This document shows, one piece after another, positions 1 through 10,377 of a stretch of 64,000 bases of DNA (position 1 is its first letter; each line of letters begins with the position of its first letter). A program made the translations under genes and the position numbers. The DNA is from Aaosphaeria pasadenensis (Eukaryota > Ascomycota > Dothideomycetes > Pleosporales). The stretch spans positions 124,001 to 188,000 of the forward strand of contig JAKLMB010000027.1 of NCBI GenBank assembly GCA_022813625.1. Direction: 5' to 3'. A model generated the notes under the pieces. The model worked only from the letters and a program-made list of their open reading frames with translations, searched no databases and was not told the DNA's origin.

Positions 1-2
1 CA

Positions 3-773
3 AGTAGGTATAGCAAGTTTCCAGAGTCACTCAAGTTTCTCGAGGCCTATGCATCAAATCCCCCAAGTCCAACGGAGGATAACCAGACACGTCAACTGAG
101 TCCATCAGAGAACGAACACCTAACATCATCGAACTCACCAGAGGACGAACAGTTAGATCCCGAGTGGGTCAGAGAGCGAATTGAATGGATCATGGGGCAA
201 ATTAAGATTCTTGAGGAAGCTATAGTCAATTCACCCAGCTCATCAATTCGACCAGAGTTTTTCGACAAATCTATGTCAAATCCTCCCAGTCCATCTAGTC
301 CCATTAAGAACCAAGATCGGCTTGCGTTCCTCGATGACTGTATGCCGACTCTACCTAGTCCACCACGTCGAACAAGGGCCCAACGGGTTCACGATGGACT
401 TGACCTTCTCGATAAAAACAAGCCGGATCCATCCAGTCCACCACGTCGAACAAGGGCCCGACGGGCTCACGATGGTTTTGAGCTTCTCGATGCGAACAAT
501 CCGGATCCATCCAGTCCACCACCCCGAACAAGGGCCAAACGGGTCTGCATGGGCCTCGAGGACAAGACGGCTGACGAACCTACGAAACAGTCTGGAGCTC
601 AGTCAAAGCTCGCAACGACTGATCAGGTGCTCTATGAACGCAACATGAGTACGATAGGAAAACGTTTTGTACAGCGGAGTGATGCCAGATACCTTTGGAC
701 CTGCACTATATGCACTCTGACGTACTGTGCTCTATCATTTTGTGCTAGAGTGGGAGGACTATGGATTTCGTAG
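3..773 (+). CDS. 3' part of a repeat-containing protein of unknown function, cut by the window edge
   Basis: The reading frame beginning at base 3 is open without a stop to the TAG-terminated end at 773, so the gene starts outside the window; the first internal ATG at 192 is probably not the start. The visible 256 residues are hydrophilic, rich in Ser, Pro, Glu and Asp at first. They then carry three tandem 26-residue repeats with the core PSSPPRRTRARRAHDG, followed by a Lys-rich stretch and a short C-terminal tail rich in Cys, Leu, Thr and aromatic residues that could be one membrane segment (about the last 27 residues). I do not recognise a family. The Ser-Pro/Arg repeats suggest a disordered, possibly phosphorylated protein; that is inference. 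Introns further upstream cannot be judged. Confidence 0.6.
   Translation, partial: SRYSKFPESLKFLEAYASNPPSPTEDNQTRQLSPSENEHLTSSNSPEDEQLDPEWVRERIEWIMGQIKILEEAIVNSPSSSIRPEFFDKSMSNPPSPSSPIKNQDRLAFLDDCMPTLPSPPRRTRAQRVHDGLDLLDKNKPDPSSPPRRTRARRAHDGFELLDANNPDPSSPPPRTRAKRVCMGLEDKTADEPTKQSGAQSKLATTDQVLYERNMSTIGKRFVQRSDARYLWTCTICTLTYCALSFCARVGGLWIS
346..579 (+). repeat. Three tandem 78-bp coding repeats
   Basis: The word gaacaagggcc recurs at 370, 448 and 526, exactly 78 bp apart, and surrounding bases match over the whole unit. Each unit encodes 26 residues with a Pro-Ser-Ser-Pro-Pro-Arg-Arg-Thr-Arg core. The length keeps the frame, so copy number can vary without breaking the protein. Confidence 0.9.
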
Positions 774-3700
774 AGCATATAGACGGTAGCATCACTCTTG
801 CAGTGCAGACAAGAATAACATCCTTAGATTTCAATTTAATTCTAATTACGTCAAAAAGTGAATACTACTACTCCACGTCCATCGGTGCGGGTCTTCCATC
901 CATGTGCAGTTTATGATCGCTGTGAAAACGACATCATGAAAAACAATAATGCCATGCAAGGCAATATCCCACTCCCCTTCCCTCTTGACTAACAATGCCA
1001 ATGTTCATACCCCCGCTCAGCTCTCACCACCGCCAGTGACCACCACCAGTCATTGTAGATCTACCCCTCTCCAACCTGCATGGTCTATCGCGTGGCAGCT
1101 GATCCAACCAGCCCAGCCAGACTAGCCCAGCCCATCAAGCAAACATTCATCCTCCAACCCGGCCAACGGCCCGATTAATGCACCCTCATCTTCGATGCTA
1201 GAATCGCATGTCATCCTCCACCCATCGTCGGCTCACTTTCCGTGCTACCTCTACGACCCCACGCGGCGGAGGCTGATCCGTACGAGATACAAGTGAGTGA
1301 GCTGTCAATCACCTGTCTTTGCTCTCTACTGTCGTAAGCGTTCTTCTTGAATTGTGCCTAGAAACCCATACATGCAGATTAGACTTATTTCTCTTTACAA
1401 AAAAGCAAGCTCTTTATTGCTCCTATGTATCTATATATATTTATATCCTATCGTTCTTGCCCCACGATGATATGTTGGTCGTTGAGACGGCGATCGCTGT
1501 TTGTTGTTTGCCACCTGTCGTCCGGAACACGACAGTGGTGCGAAAGAACAAAACAGACTCAATGACAGGCAAAAATGGTCCCAAAAAGATGCAAAATATA
1601 GCAAATACAATGAGCTCGTACATGGCCGAACCCAAGACTCGAACCTAGAGCTTCCCGGCGAGGTAACGCTGGGTAGGCGCGTGCTGTCTGACATCCTGTC
1701 ACACCCTACCCTAGGCTTCTTTGTTTGATGGTTATTGCCAATGGGTATATAGACAGCGTTAAATAGGTGAAGGACTGGCAACAGTGGTCGGTACGGGATG
1801 CTGCCTGGGAAGGCGAAGGTCCTTTCACGATTGATGATTGACGTTTGTTGGATAAATACATCATATCATGCATCCTTTTCTTTGGGCTTTCTTCTTTTCT
1901 TCTTATTGGCTTGCTTCCTTCTTTTCCTTTCGCTTGTCTGTCTCAGCGAGTTCTCTCAGCGTTCGTTTTCTCTTGATCCCCGGAGTGAGGAAGTGTATGT
2001 GATTGGTGATTGGTGGTTGGTGGTGTAATTTTCCCTTCACGATCTATCACATGAAGTCCCACCGGCACTGTTACTCTTGAATCCTCATCTTGGTGTTGAT
2101 GAAATTCAGTGCGCGTGTAGATTCCATGAAGTCTCCCGGGAACTGTAATCGAAATCGATCATCCGGAATTTGATCGGACGAACCTTCTTTCCACCTCATC
2201 TGGTATTTCTTTCTATCTCTTTCCTTTGTCCCTTCATCCGACCCTTAAGGAGAAGGGACAGAGGGGAAAGACCTTTAAGTTATGGAGACAACACTGTCTC
2301 TCTTCTTTCTCGCGAACAACTTGGTGAAGTCCGTCTCCAGCGCGGAGAAGTCTGTAGCGACGACCAGGCCGCCTACGCTTGATGATGATGGCGATGACGA
2401 CATGTGAGATGTTGTCGCTTGTTCCTGTATTGCACCCAAGATAAGAATCAGCAAATGGAGTGAAGGGCAATGATGGCAATGTTACATGATTTGAATCATG
2501 TCGGAGGTTATTGGACGGAAGGGGGACGGAAGGAGGGAAAGGGGGAACGAATGGAAAGACGGGGAAAGCGTACCGAAGAAATGGAGGACACGGAGTCGGA
2601 GCGTTCGCGTGCTTGGGCTTCATATGCGCGGGCCTCGTAGGTGTGGGTTATGCGGAGGAGGTCATGGATTGTCATGTATGTCGTTGACATCTTGGATAGT
2701 TTTCGTGTATATGTTTGATATACGAGGTAAGATGGTGGATGTTGTGGTGTTTGTATTGTGATTGGGATTGAGAGGTGGATCGGACGAAATTGGAGACAGA
2801 AGATTGGAGGACCTCAAAGGGATGTATGCGTATATCAAGAGCAGGTAAGAGATTCGTAATGGATAGAATGCTTAATGTTTCTGACGGAACGGATAGATTA
2901 TTGTTCTCAGGGACAGTTAATGACTTATGTATTGTAACTCGTTTCAGCAGGGAGGAGATGGTAGTGAGGGATGCATCCAGTCCAGATATATATACATATA
3001 CAGATACAATTATACGAGTCTACATGCATACATAACCCACCCCCGCTTCCTTGCAGCATAAGACGCCAGCCCACCCGCGCCAACTAGAGCCCGTCGGCGT
3101 TAACGACAACGACGACTATGACTCTGATCATCCTGTTCTGTCCTGTCCTGCTCTCTATTAGTTAACCGTTAGTCCTGTCCTGTCCTGCTAAACTCTCACA
3201 CCACGCAAACCGCTCAAGCCGCCCCATCCCTTCATCCAGCACAGCAGGCTGCCCTCTCACATCGTAGTGTCATCTCCGTTTCAGCATCTGTCTTTACTGC
3301 TTCAAGTCTAGCAGGCATGTTGGTCTTCGGCTCTACCGGCCAAATTCCATACTTTTACGCCCGCTTGGGGCAAAGCAAGTGTTCGCCTTGATTGTTGATT
3401 AGTTCTCACTACGTTTCTGTCTTGCTTGTCTTTGCCTCCATGCGCATCACTGTCCATAAATGTCCGTGCGCCCGCGGTCTCCGCGATATCCGCTGTTAAA
3501 ATCCGAATAGGGCCGCGTCAGATAGGCATTATTCACTTCTATTTTTTATATATATATTTTATTTGAGAAATACTGTTGCCTTGGGATTACAAAGAGTAAG
3601 ATTCTAGTGCCTTTTACTGTTAAATCCGAGTGTGGCGAGATGGCGACCGAGAGAATAACGACACTGCGCTGTTCGGAATTGTAGTCCGACCGTCCTCTTC

Positions 3701-4229
3701 GGCGTATTCGAGCTCAAACCGACGAATACTGCGATATGACCGAGACGAATAATGGGGTCCAAAGGCAGGCATGAAGAGATGGACGGCATCACCCAAAAAA
3801 TATTGATAATAGGTGGAGTCTTTCATTGAATATCTGCCCAACATTTACTGCATGTAGCAACCTACTTGACTCGGCACGAACCCCCAAACCAGACTGTGCG
3901 ACCCACAAAAGTCGTGCGCAACTGGCGCAAAGTTAATATCGAAACGATCAATCGAAGAGAGAGACGTGGGGACTGATCATCTGATATGATAAGATTAGAA
4001 TGGATCAGTCCATCTATGCAGAGACATACATGCATGCACATGCAGGCACAGGAGTCAGGGCACGGCTCGTCACACGAGAGGACTCGGAAACTATTTGAAA
4101 GTTCAATTAAATAACTAGGTAACCAAATAACTCCATTGTTCATGTTTCGACATACGAAAATATCGCCGCTACGAATGATGATGAGATCAGAATTGCTAGT
4201 TTTTGGATGATTACGGCAACCAGGTACAG
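774..4229. other. Intergenic region, no supported gene
   Basis: About 3.5 kb without a convincing gene. Open frames here are short, overlap on both strands and show no family motif. CT-rich and GA-rich blocks occur around 1860-1980 and 2500-2560, and AT-rich runs near 2985-3010 and 3540-3565. The right part presumably carries the 3' flank of the kinase gene ending at 4230. Confidence 0.6.
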
Positions 4230-5579
4230 TCATTGGACTATGGCAGCCATTGGCATTGGCTCCATACCCGTCGCGATCTTCGTTTGCTGCCCATGAATAG
4301 CGGCATTGTTGGTTTGTGGGCCCATGACTGGCATGTGCGGACGCTGCCGCTGCTGGTGCTGCTGCACAGGCTCCCGTGGTGGACGGGCAGCTTCAATATC
4401 CTTGACTGGTTCCTTGACTGGTTCCTTGACAGGTTCCTTGACTGGTGCCGTGACTGCCTTCGAAGGCTTATGCATCAAAGGCTTACAATCTGCCACTTCA
4501 TCATTCTTTCCTTGCTCATGGGTAGTCTTTCGCTGTGCCTTTGCGGCTGCCAATTCTGCATTGATTAACTTGCGCCTGGCTTGAAGGACCCTGATCTGTT
4601 GTTCTGCCACGGGAGCCATCCACTTCTTCAGGTCACGACTCGAAATCCGGGTCGGAGTGCATTGGTCCATACATCTGGAGTACCACCGGTTCAACGAATC
4701 ACTGTACTTAAACGCGCTTGCCATGGGCACATCGAAATCCTCTACTTGTTCCTTAACAGAGGCGTTGAGCGGTCGACAGATGACAGGTATGCGAGCTCTC
4801 CACTTCTCTTCGTCGAGTTGGTAATGCTTGGGGGCGTTATCTCTACCATAAGTAAGCTGCAATTGTTTCAAGAATCTAGCCCTGCTCAAACGAGCCGCCC
4901 GTCCAAGAGAAAAGGACTGGATGGACGCACCCAAACACCATACATCTGTCGCAGGCGTGGCCCCTTTCGCTCGCTCCGAATGAGGTGGACCGTACTCGTA
5001 CGTCCCGTGGAACGCAAGCGGCGCCCCTGATTTTTCAGACTGGGCCGCCGCCGTGCGTGACAAATCCGCGATCTTGAAGTTCGGCAGGACCGGTAGGTTG
5101 GGCGGCATTGCCCACGGGTACGACACGAGCACGTTCTCGCACTTGAGGTCCCCGTGGACCATACTATCACCGAGGGCGTTGTGAAGGTAGTCCAGCCCCT
5201 TCGCCACGTCGGAGAAGAACTTCCAGATCGTCTCCTCTGGTACCACTCCATACAACTGGCGAAGCTGCTGTGGGTATGAAAATGCATCTCCAAGTGCACA
5301 GTACTCGTAGAAGATAGCGGGACCCCAGTTTTCGTCGTACCCTAGCATTTCGACTATGTATGGCGACTTGCCTATTTTCCGCATTATTGAAAGCTCCATC
5401 TGCATCGGAGTTCGGCCCCTTTCACTAGGCATCTTGACTGCTATTGTGGTGTTTGGCAATCGCTTGTGGGTGTAGTGCTTGACGACTCCATCGGCACCTG
5501 ATCCGAGCTTTCTTTTGTACTCGTAGTCCTTACGGACAATGGGTCCGGTTAGAAATTTGCTTTGGATGGCGGCCACCAT
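4230..5579 (-). CDS. Atypical serine/threonine protein kinase
   Basis: Single exon, 449 residues from the ATG at 5579 (the frame extends six codons further only through a TTG). Kinase features in order: glycine loop GSGADG near residue 26, the VAIK-type lysine in IAVK near 49, an alpha-C Glu in MELSIM, a catalytic loop HGDLKCEN (Gly replaces the usual Arg of HRD), a metal-binding segment IADLSR where DFG is normal, GPP in place of APE, and DVWCLG of subdomain IX. The catalytic Asp, Lys and Asn are present, so activity is possible. The tail is coiled-coil-like, then holds VKEP repeats encoded by 15-bp direct repeats, then Pro/Gln-rich sequence. It resembles fungus-specific lineage-expanded kinases. 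The substrate is unknown. Confidence 0.85.
   Translation of the reverse strand: MVAAIQSKFLTGPIVRKDYEYKRKLGSGADGVVKHYTHKRLPNTTIAVKMPSERGRTPMQMELSIMRKIGKSPYIVEMLGYDENWGPAIFYEYCALGDAFSYPQQLRQLYGVVPEETIWKFFSDVAKGLDYLHNALGDSMVHGDLKCENVLVSYPWAMPPNLPVLPNFKIADLSRTAAAQSEKSGAPLAFHGTYEYGPPHSERAKGATPATDVWCLGASIQSFSLGRAARLSRARFLKQLQLTYGRDNAPKHYQLDEEKWRARIPVICRPLNASVKEQVEDFDVPMASAFKYSDSLNRWYSRCMDQCTPTRISSRDLKKWMAPVAEQQIRVLQARRKLINAELAAAKAQRKTTHEQGKNDEVADCKPLMHKPSKAVTAPVKEPVKEPVKEPVKDIEAARPPREPVQQHQQRQRPHMPVMGPQTNNAAIHGQQTKIATGMEPMPMAAIVQ
4396..4450 (-). repeat. 15-bp coding direct repeats (VKEP units)
   Basis: The word gactggttccttgac and close variants recur in series and translate on the minus strand to three VKEP pentads plus a VKD variant in the C-terminal tail of the kinase. 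The frame is preserved. Confidence 0.8.
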
Positions 5580-6077
5580 GATGTAGGGCAATCTCAAATG
5601 CTATATGTTGATGTAGGGAATCCTTCCGTTCGGATCGAGGAAAAGCAGGAAATGGCCAGTATCTTTGCGTTATATGGTGATTGGGGCCTGCCCTGTTAAG
5701 AGTGAATGTATCTTGCATTGTGAACTTTTGTTGCATTATCATTGTTAACCTGATCAACAATGAACGTTGGTACCTAAATCTGTCACATAAACAATGTTAT
5801 TTCTGCCCGCAAGATCATCCTTTAGAGAAGATGGAGGCACGCATGCATTCGTGTCTTGCAGCAATTTGGGAACGCTGGAGGAACATTCCATGTGTAGGGG
5901 TATCCATATTCTCTTATTCCTTTTTTCTTCCTATAGTTAAATTCCACAAGTTTGAGAATCTGATAACGTTGCTTGTGTGTACATTGAGCAACCCGACACC
6001 GAGCATTGTCCCTAGCCAACAAACACCCCAGGTGAATAACTCGTATCAATTCGTGAACATGAGCGAAACAGATCTCT
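5580..6077. other. Intergenic spacer between kinase and argininosuccinate lyase
   Basis: About 500 bp between the start of the kinase gene and the stop of ARG4, both minus strand. It should hold the kinase promoter and the ARG4 3' end. I see no motif strong enough to name and no gene. Confidence 0.6.
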
Positions 6078-7599
6078 TTAGTTAGATTCAAGGGTCTTCT
6101 TCAAGATGACGATCTGCTCCCTGACCGCGCTCTTGCTAGTGCCGCCAATAGCGCTCTTCAGCTCAACAGCCCTCTCGTAATCAAGACACTCTACGACATC
6201 GTCACCGAGACGGGCATCAATACCCTTCAGTTGCTCCAGGCTGAGCTTGTCCATAGGCACGCCCTCGCTTTCTGCGAGCGCGACGACGCGGCCGGAGATA
6301 TGGTGGCCCTCGCGGAAGGGGACGCCCTTCCTGACGAGGTAGTCTGCGAACTCGGTTGCGAGCATCTCCGGGGTGAGCGCGGCGTGCATCTTCTCCGGGA
6401 AGATGGTGAGGGTGGAGAGGACGCCCGTGGCGATGAGGATCGAGTCGCTGACCGTCTTGATGTGATCGATCAGGGGCTCGACGGACTCCTGGAGATCCTT
6501 GTTGTAGGTCGTCGGGAGACCCTTGATGGTGCAGAAAAGGCCTGCCATTTGTCCGAATGCTCGGCCGGACTTTCCACGGAGGAGTTCCAGTGAGTCTGAG
6601 TTCTTCTTCTGCGGCATGAGGGATGAGCCGGTGGAGTAGGCGTCTGCCAATCGCACGAAACCGAACTCGAGAGAGGAGTAGATGATTAGGTCTTCCGCCC
6701 AGCGGGAGATTTTCAGCATGAAGCTGGATCCCCATTGGAGAGTCTCAAAGACGAAGTCGCGGTCACCGACAGCGTTAAGAGAGTTGTAGAGGAGTCCCTC
6801 GAAACCGAGTTCTTTGGCCATGGCTTCGCGGTCGATGTTGAAAGGGTTACCGGCGAGTGCACCGCAGCCGAGTGGTGAACGATTGACCCGCTTGATGACC
6901 TCCCGGAGGCGCTCAAGCTCGGAGGCGAAGGCAGTTGCGTGCGAGAGAACCCAGTGCGACCATCGAACTGGCTGTGCTTTCTGCAAATGTGTGTATCCTG
7001 GAATCTTTCATCCTTGTCAGCATGATCTCCTGTTCTGCTCCGTCCTGTGTTGACCTACCAGAACGTCGATCTCGTTCTCCGCCCGAGCGATGTTAACCTT
7101 GACGAAATCCTCCAAGATCTTCTCAATCTTCCGGAGCTCATCCCTCAACCACAATCGCATATCAGTAGCGACCTGGTCGTTCCTAGACCTTCCAGTGTGC
7201 AGCTTTCCAGCAATGTCCTTGCCGATGATCTCGCCCAATCGTCTCTCGTTGGCAGTGTGAATGTCCTCGTCGTTGGCCTTGACCTCAAAGGTGTTATTGG
7301 CCCACTCTTCCTTGACCTCTCCGAGACCCTTCTCGATTGCGGCGAACTCTTCGGCAGTGAGAATGCCATTGTTCATATTCGCACGGGCGAAGGCAATTGA
7401 CCCAGCAATATCTTGGGTGTAGAAACGACGATCGTAGGGTAGAGAAGCATTGTACTGTTCCATCACCGGGTCAAGGCCCTCTATGCTCGGAGGTTAGATC
7501 ACCATGATTTGAGGGCACAATTGGAATCAATTAGGGTGGCTTACGGGTGAATCGACCTCCCCAAAGCATGTTATCTGCGACTTTCTTCTCGGACGCCAT
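6078..7599 (-). CDS. ARG4: Argininosuccinate lyase
   Basis: Cleaves argininosuccinate to arginine and fumarate, the last step of arginine synthesis. Three exons fit by phase: 7599-7545, 7480-7059 and 7004-6078, giving 467 residues, the normal family length. The N-terminus has DNMLWGGRFT and LDPVMEQYNASL. Further along are HTGRSRNDQVATDMRLW, PGYTHLQKAQPVRWSHW and the fumarase/ASL superfamily signature GSSLMPQKKNSD with its mobile-loop catalytic Ser. Intron 1 (64 bp) splits a Gln codon. Intron 2 (54 bp) ends at AAG just before ATTCCAGG, which restores the conserved PGYTHLQ; the CAG four bases further on would break it. The enzyme belongs to the amidine-lyase/fumarase superfamily and normally works as a homotetramer. 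Confidence 0.97.
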
Positions 7600-8189
7600 A
7601 TTGTGTATATTGTTTGTGTATTAGGTGGGGTTGGATTGGATGTGACTGTGAGGTCTGAGTCCAACTATCAGGCACTTCGTCAAAATTTAGTTCGTGCAGG
7701 GGTGCGCCGCTCCGATAATGGAGGTGCACAGACGGTTGTACCCCGCCAATCCAATCACTCGCAAGCTAGCCATTTCTGTCTTTTGGTGAGTGAGCACGGG
7801 AGTAGAACGTTTATACAATGATTTCACATGGAAACAAGGATCAGATATCAAAGTTTAGAGATTAAATCCATTCATTGGTGTTTGGAATCAGGGTATCTAT
7901 ACAGTCCGGCCGTGAAGAATGCAGCCCCCGTCCTCCGTAAAACGTATTATAGGAAACATCGTACAGGTTTGGAAAACGCTCGCAAGATCTTCGCAAGAGG
8001 GGGTAATCGCAGCATGATAACAAAGGAAATAAAGGAGGAACAAGCGTAAAAGGTTGTGTCGTGAAGGGAAGGTGTTCGATCGTCCGTCGAGTCGTCTTCA
8101 GATTGATCTCCCCATCATAGGACGACAACGTGCCTTCGTCCATGCCCTGCAACACTAAGCTTAGCATTAGGTGTGTTGCAGAGCATCTA
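7600..8189. other. Promoter region of ARG4 and 3' flank of the microprotein gene
   Basis: Both neighbours are on the minus strand. The stretch should contain the ARG4 promoter and the 3' UTR of the gene ending at 8190. I saw no gene and no clear element. Confidence 0.5.
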
Positions 8190-8474
8190 CTAGACTCTAC
8201 TAGTAGTATGACGGGTACGAGTCTTCATGCCTCGTCGCCTGCTTCCACCGCGTCCGCAAGTCAAGCAAGAGATGACGATGTCGAAGAGCGCGACGATGGC
8301 GTTGATGACGGCGGTGCAAGCAGCTCCGATGGCATGCACGATGGCCATGAGGCAGTTTCCGATGGTGCGGAAGATGGATTGAATCTAAAAGGTCGTTAGT
8401 AAAGAGGTTCGCTTAGATTTGTAGCGTAAGGGTAAGGCTGGACTAAAACGTACGCAAGATACGACGGCACCCAT
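8190..8474 (-). CDS. 71-residue Cys-containing hydrophobic microprotein, potential N-myristoylation
   Basis: Two exons: 8474-8454 (seven codons, MGAVVSC) and 8384-8190, joined across a 69 bp intron with donor GTACGT and acceptor TTTTAG. The mature reading starts MGAVVSCIQSIFRTIGNC, continues with an amphipathic to hydrophobic region rich in Ala, Ile and Val with repeated small residues, then has ISCLTCGRGGSRRRG and a basic tail. Gly2 and Ser6 fit the N-myristoylation consensus, and Cys7 would be a neighbouring palmitoylation site; both modifications are inferred. Small proteins with this opening are, to my memory, widespread and uncharacterised in filamentous ascomycetes. It is too short for ordinary ORF filters because of the tiny first exon. 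Upstream lie a TATA-like box and a CRE (separate entries). A membrane-associated stress-related role is speculation. Confidence 0.75.
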
Positions 8475-8631
8475 TTTTGCGGTAGTCGAAGTGGTTATTT
8501 GTTAAAGTGTGGGATTGTATTGAGACCGTTGAAGACGATCGAGTGGTTTTGTGAGCTGGTTTGTAGGTTGTGGATGTAGTTGTTGTAATTGTTGTGTTGT
8601 GAGGGACGGTGAAGGACAGAGCATTCCATCC

Positions 8632-8639
8632 TTATAAAC
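8632..8639 (-). promoter_or_regulatory. TATA-like box upstream of the microprotein gene
   Basis: On the minus strand the bases read TTTATAAG about 160 bp upstream of the ATG at 8474, a usual distance for fungal TATA elements with a 5' UTR of about 100 bases. Confidence 0.45.
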
Positions 8640-8673
8640 AGTTGTGTCTCTCACTCCCTCCTTCTATTTAGCG

Positions 8674-8681
8674 TGACGTCA
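8674..8681. promoter_or_regulatory. CRE palindrome TGACGTCA
   Basis: A perfect eight-base ATF/CREB site, 200 bp upstream of the microprotein start and about 35 bp beyond its TATA-like box. In fungi such sites are bound by AtfA-type bZIP factors acting under the stress MAP kinase. Occupancy here is inferred only from position and sequence. Confidence 0.5.
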
Positions 8682-8685
8682 GTCT

Positions 8686-8720
8686 GGTGTGAAGGAGGAG
8701 GTCACACCTTCTTGTGTGAC
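8686..8720. repeat. Alternating inverted repeats of GTGTGA/TCACAC
   Basis: GGTGTGA at 8686-8692, TCACACC at 8702-8708 and GTGTGAC at 8714-8720 alternate in orientation, so the central copy can pair with either side. They sit directly next to the CRE, in the presumed promoter of the microprotein gene. A multi-copy factor site is the simplest reading. Confidence 0.55.
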
Positions 8721-10377
8721 ACAAATCATAACCCGTCCGCAAATGACATAGACGCCCCAGATCCATCTTAATCACGACCCATGCAGGTTTGAGCGAGAGA
8801 AAAAAGCTTGGTTAGGTCACGATACCCGCAAAATGGGACTCCCCATCCACAGTCCACAGTTCACAGTGCCGTCGACTGTTACAAAAAACCTGCTCTTCTG
8901 GCTGCTAACTACTCGTATGGCTGTCATGGCATAGGCGTGCATAACCCCCGAACGCGCTACAAAGAGCAGCGATCGTCCCTGCATATCCCAATCCGGCTCT
9001 ACAAATCCTCCATCCCTTCCTCTGATTCGCTGGTGAACTTCTTCCGTCGTGGCGCCTAGCCTTTTTGAGAGTTATGCGCAACATGCTTAAATTCCACCGC
9101 TGTCGTCATTTCCATCCCACCCCAACCTCTCTTCTGCCTTTCTCTCCCATCCTTTCCCATCCTCCCCCACCACCATGCGCCCAATGCAGAAGATATCAGC
9201 ACCCATACCTCAATATCCCTATTGCAACACTTCACTTACGATCGAGATGCTTTGATGAATTTCGATGTCATTGAATTTCCATGTCCTCCATTCGAGTTAG
9301 TCTCACGGCACCCTTGCGATCGCGACCTTCAACACCACTCCACCGCGGACATGTAATGTCGCTGACTGCGCGTCCCAAGAACTGCTACCCACCCTTATCA
9401 AACGAATGAGTCTGTCTTGCACTCACACCTGCGCGAAGTTCCTCCACAATAGATGCATCACCGGCGGTGTTTGAAAGGACTGATCAACACGACCCTATAC
9501 TACTCGTAGCTCGCTGGTTTGTTCATCTTTGTTCATTTCATGTACTCCCATACTCCGTACGATACTCTCTGGAATTACGGAGTACTGACGTAGTTCATCA
9601 ACACATCCGTCCTTCCTTCGCGTTTTCACACATCGTACTCTGAAATCTGTTCTGTCCTTTTCCGAGATTACGGTACGTGGCGGCCAGTGCGGTGGTCTGA
9701 CGCCACAGGCAATGATGCTGTTTGACAAGGGTGCGTCCAAAAACAAGGAACATGGTGGAATGTGAGACAACACGCATTTCGCTAGGTTTCTAGAGCGTCC
9801 CATGGGATTCTCAATAATTGTGCTCCCGTAGGAAGTGCCATGTTGGGTCTATCAACGGGCGGCCTTTGGCTCGACCGCCGTTGACAGCTCGTGCCGTATT
9901 TTTCCTTCGTTGTCGGGGAGGCTCTGATAAAAATAGGTCATCTGACACGACACAAAGGTATGACGTCAATCTTCCAATTCGATGCGGCTGAACAACAATC
10001 ATTACGAGCATATGCTGCCATTTGGTAAAAAATTTCAATCAATCGTCAATTATCCTACTCCTACGTCGTACGTCCGTCGATTCGATGCAGAACATTTACA
10101 TCCGATAATCAAAATATCCTCATGTACCTGATGAGCTCCGTACACGTTGAACCCTTTTAGTTCAGATACACTGAATTCCAGAACGCCGGTTGATACCTTC
10201 CTACTCGTAGAATCGTGATGCGTGTATGCCTATGTACAGAATATGAAAGCAGGCGCTAATGCAGAAATATATCCATAAAATGAAAATGCTTCACTATTGG
10301 ATGCAAAGAATGCCACAAAGAGATTGCAAAATTTGGTTCCATTGAAACTTGGACAAACTACTCTGTAAATGTCGTTG
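8721..10377. other. Intergenic region
   Basis: No supported gene. It contains a pyrimidine-rich block at about 9105-9180 and two copies of the recurring TACTCCGTAC/TACGGAGTAC motif at 9551-9560 and 9576-9585, in opposite orientation and 15 bp apart. The right end is the 3' flank of the FLC-like gene. Confidence 0.55.

Noticed and set aside
1620..1760. tRNA-like B-box (ggttcgagtct on the minus strand)
   Set aside because: The T-arm stem is weak and no upstream sequence pairs with the putative acceptor 3' strand; no A box at the right distance.
2234..2623. 129-codon Pro-rich minus-strand frame
   Set aside because: Caused by a purine-rich plus strand; no start context or motif.
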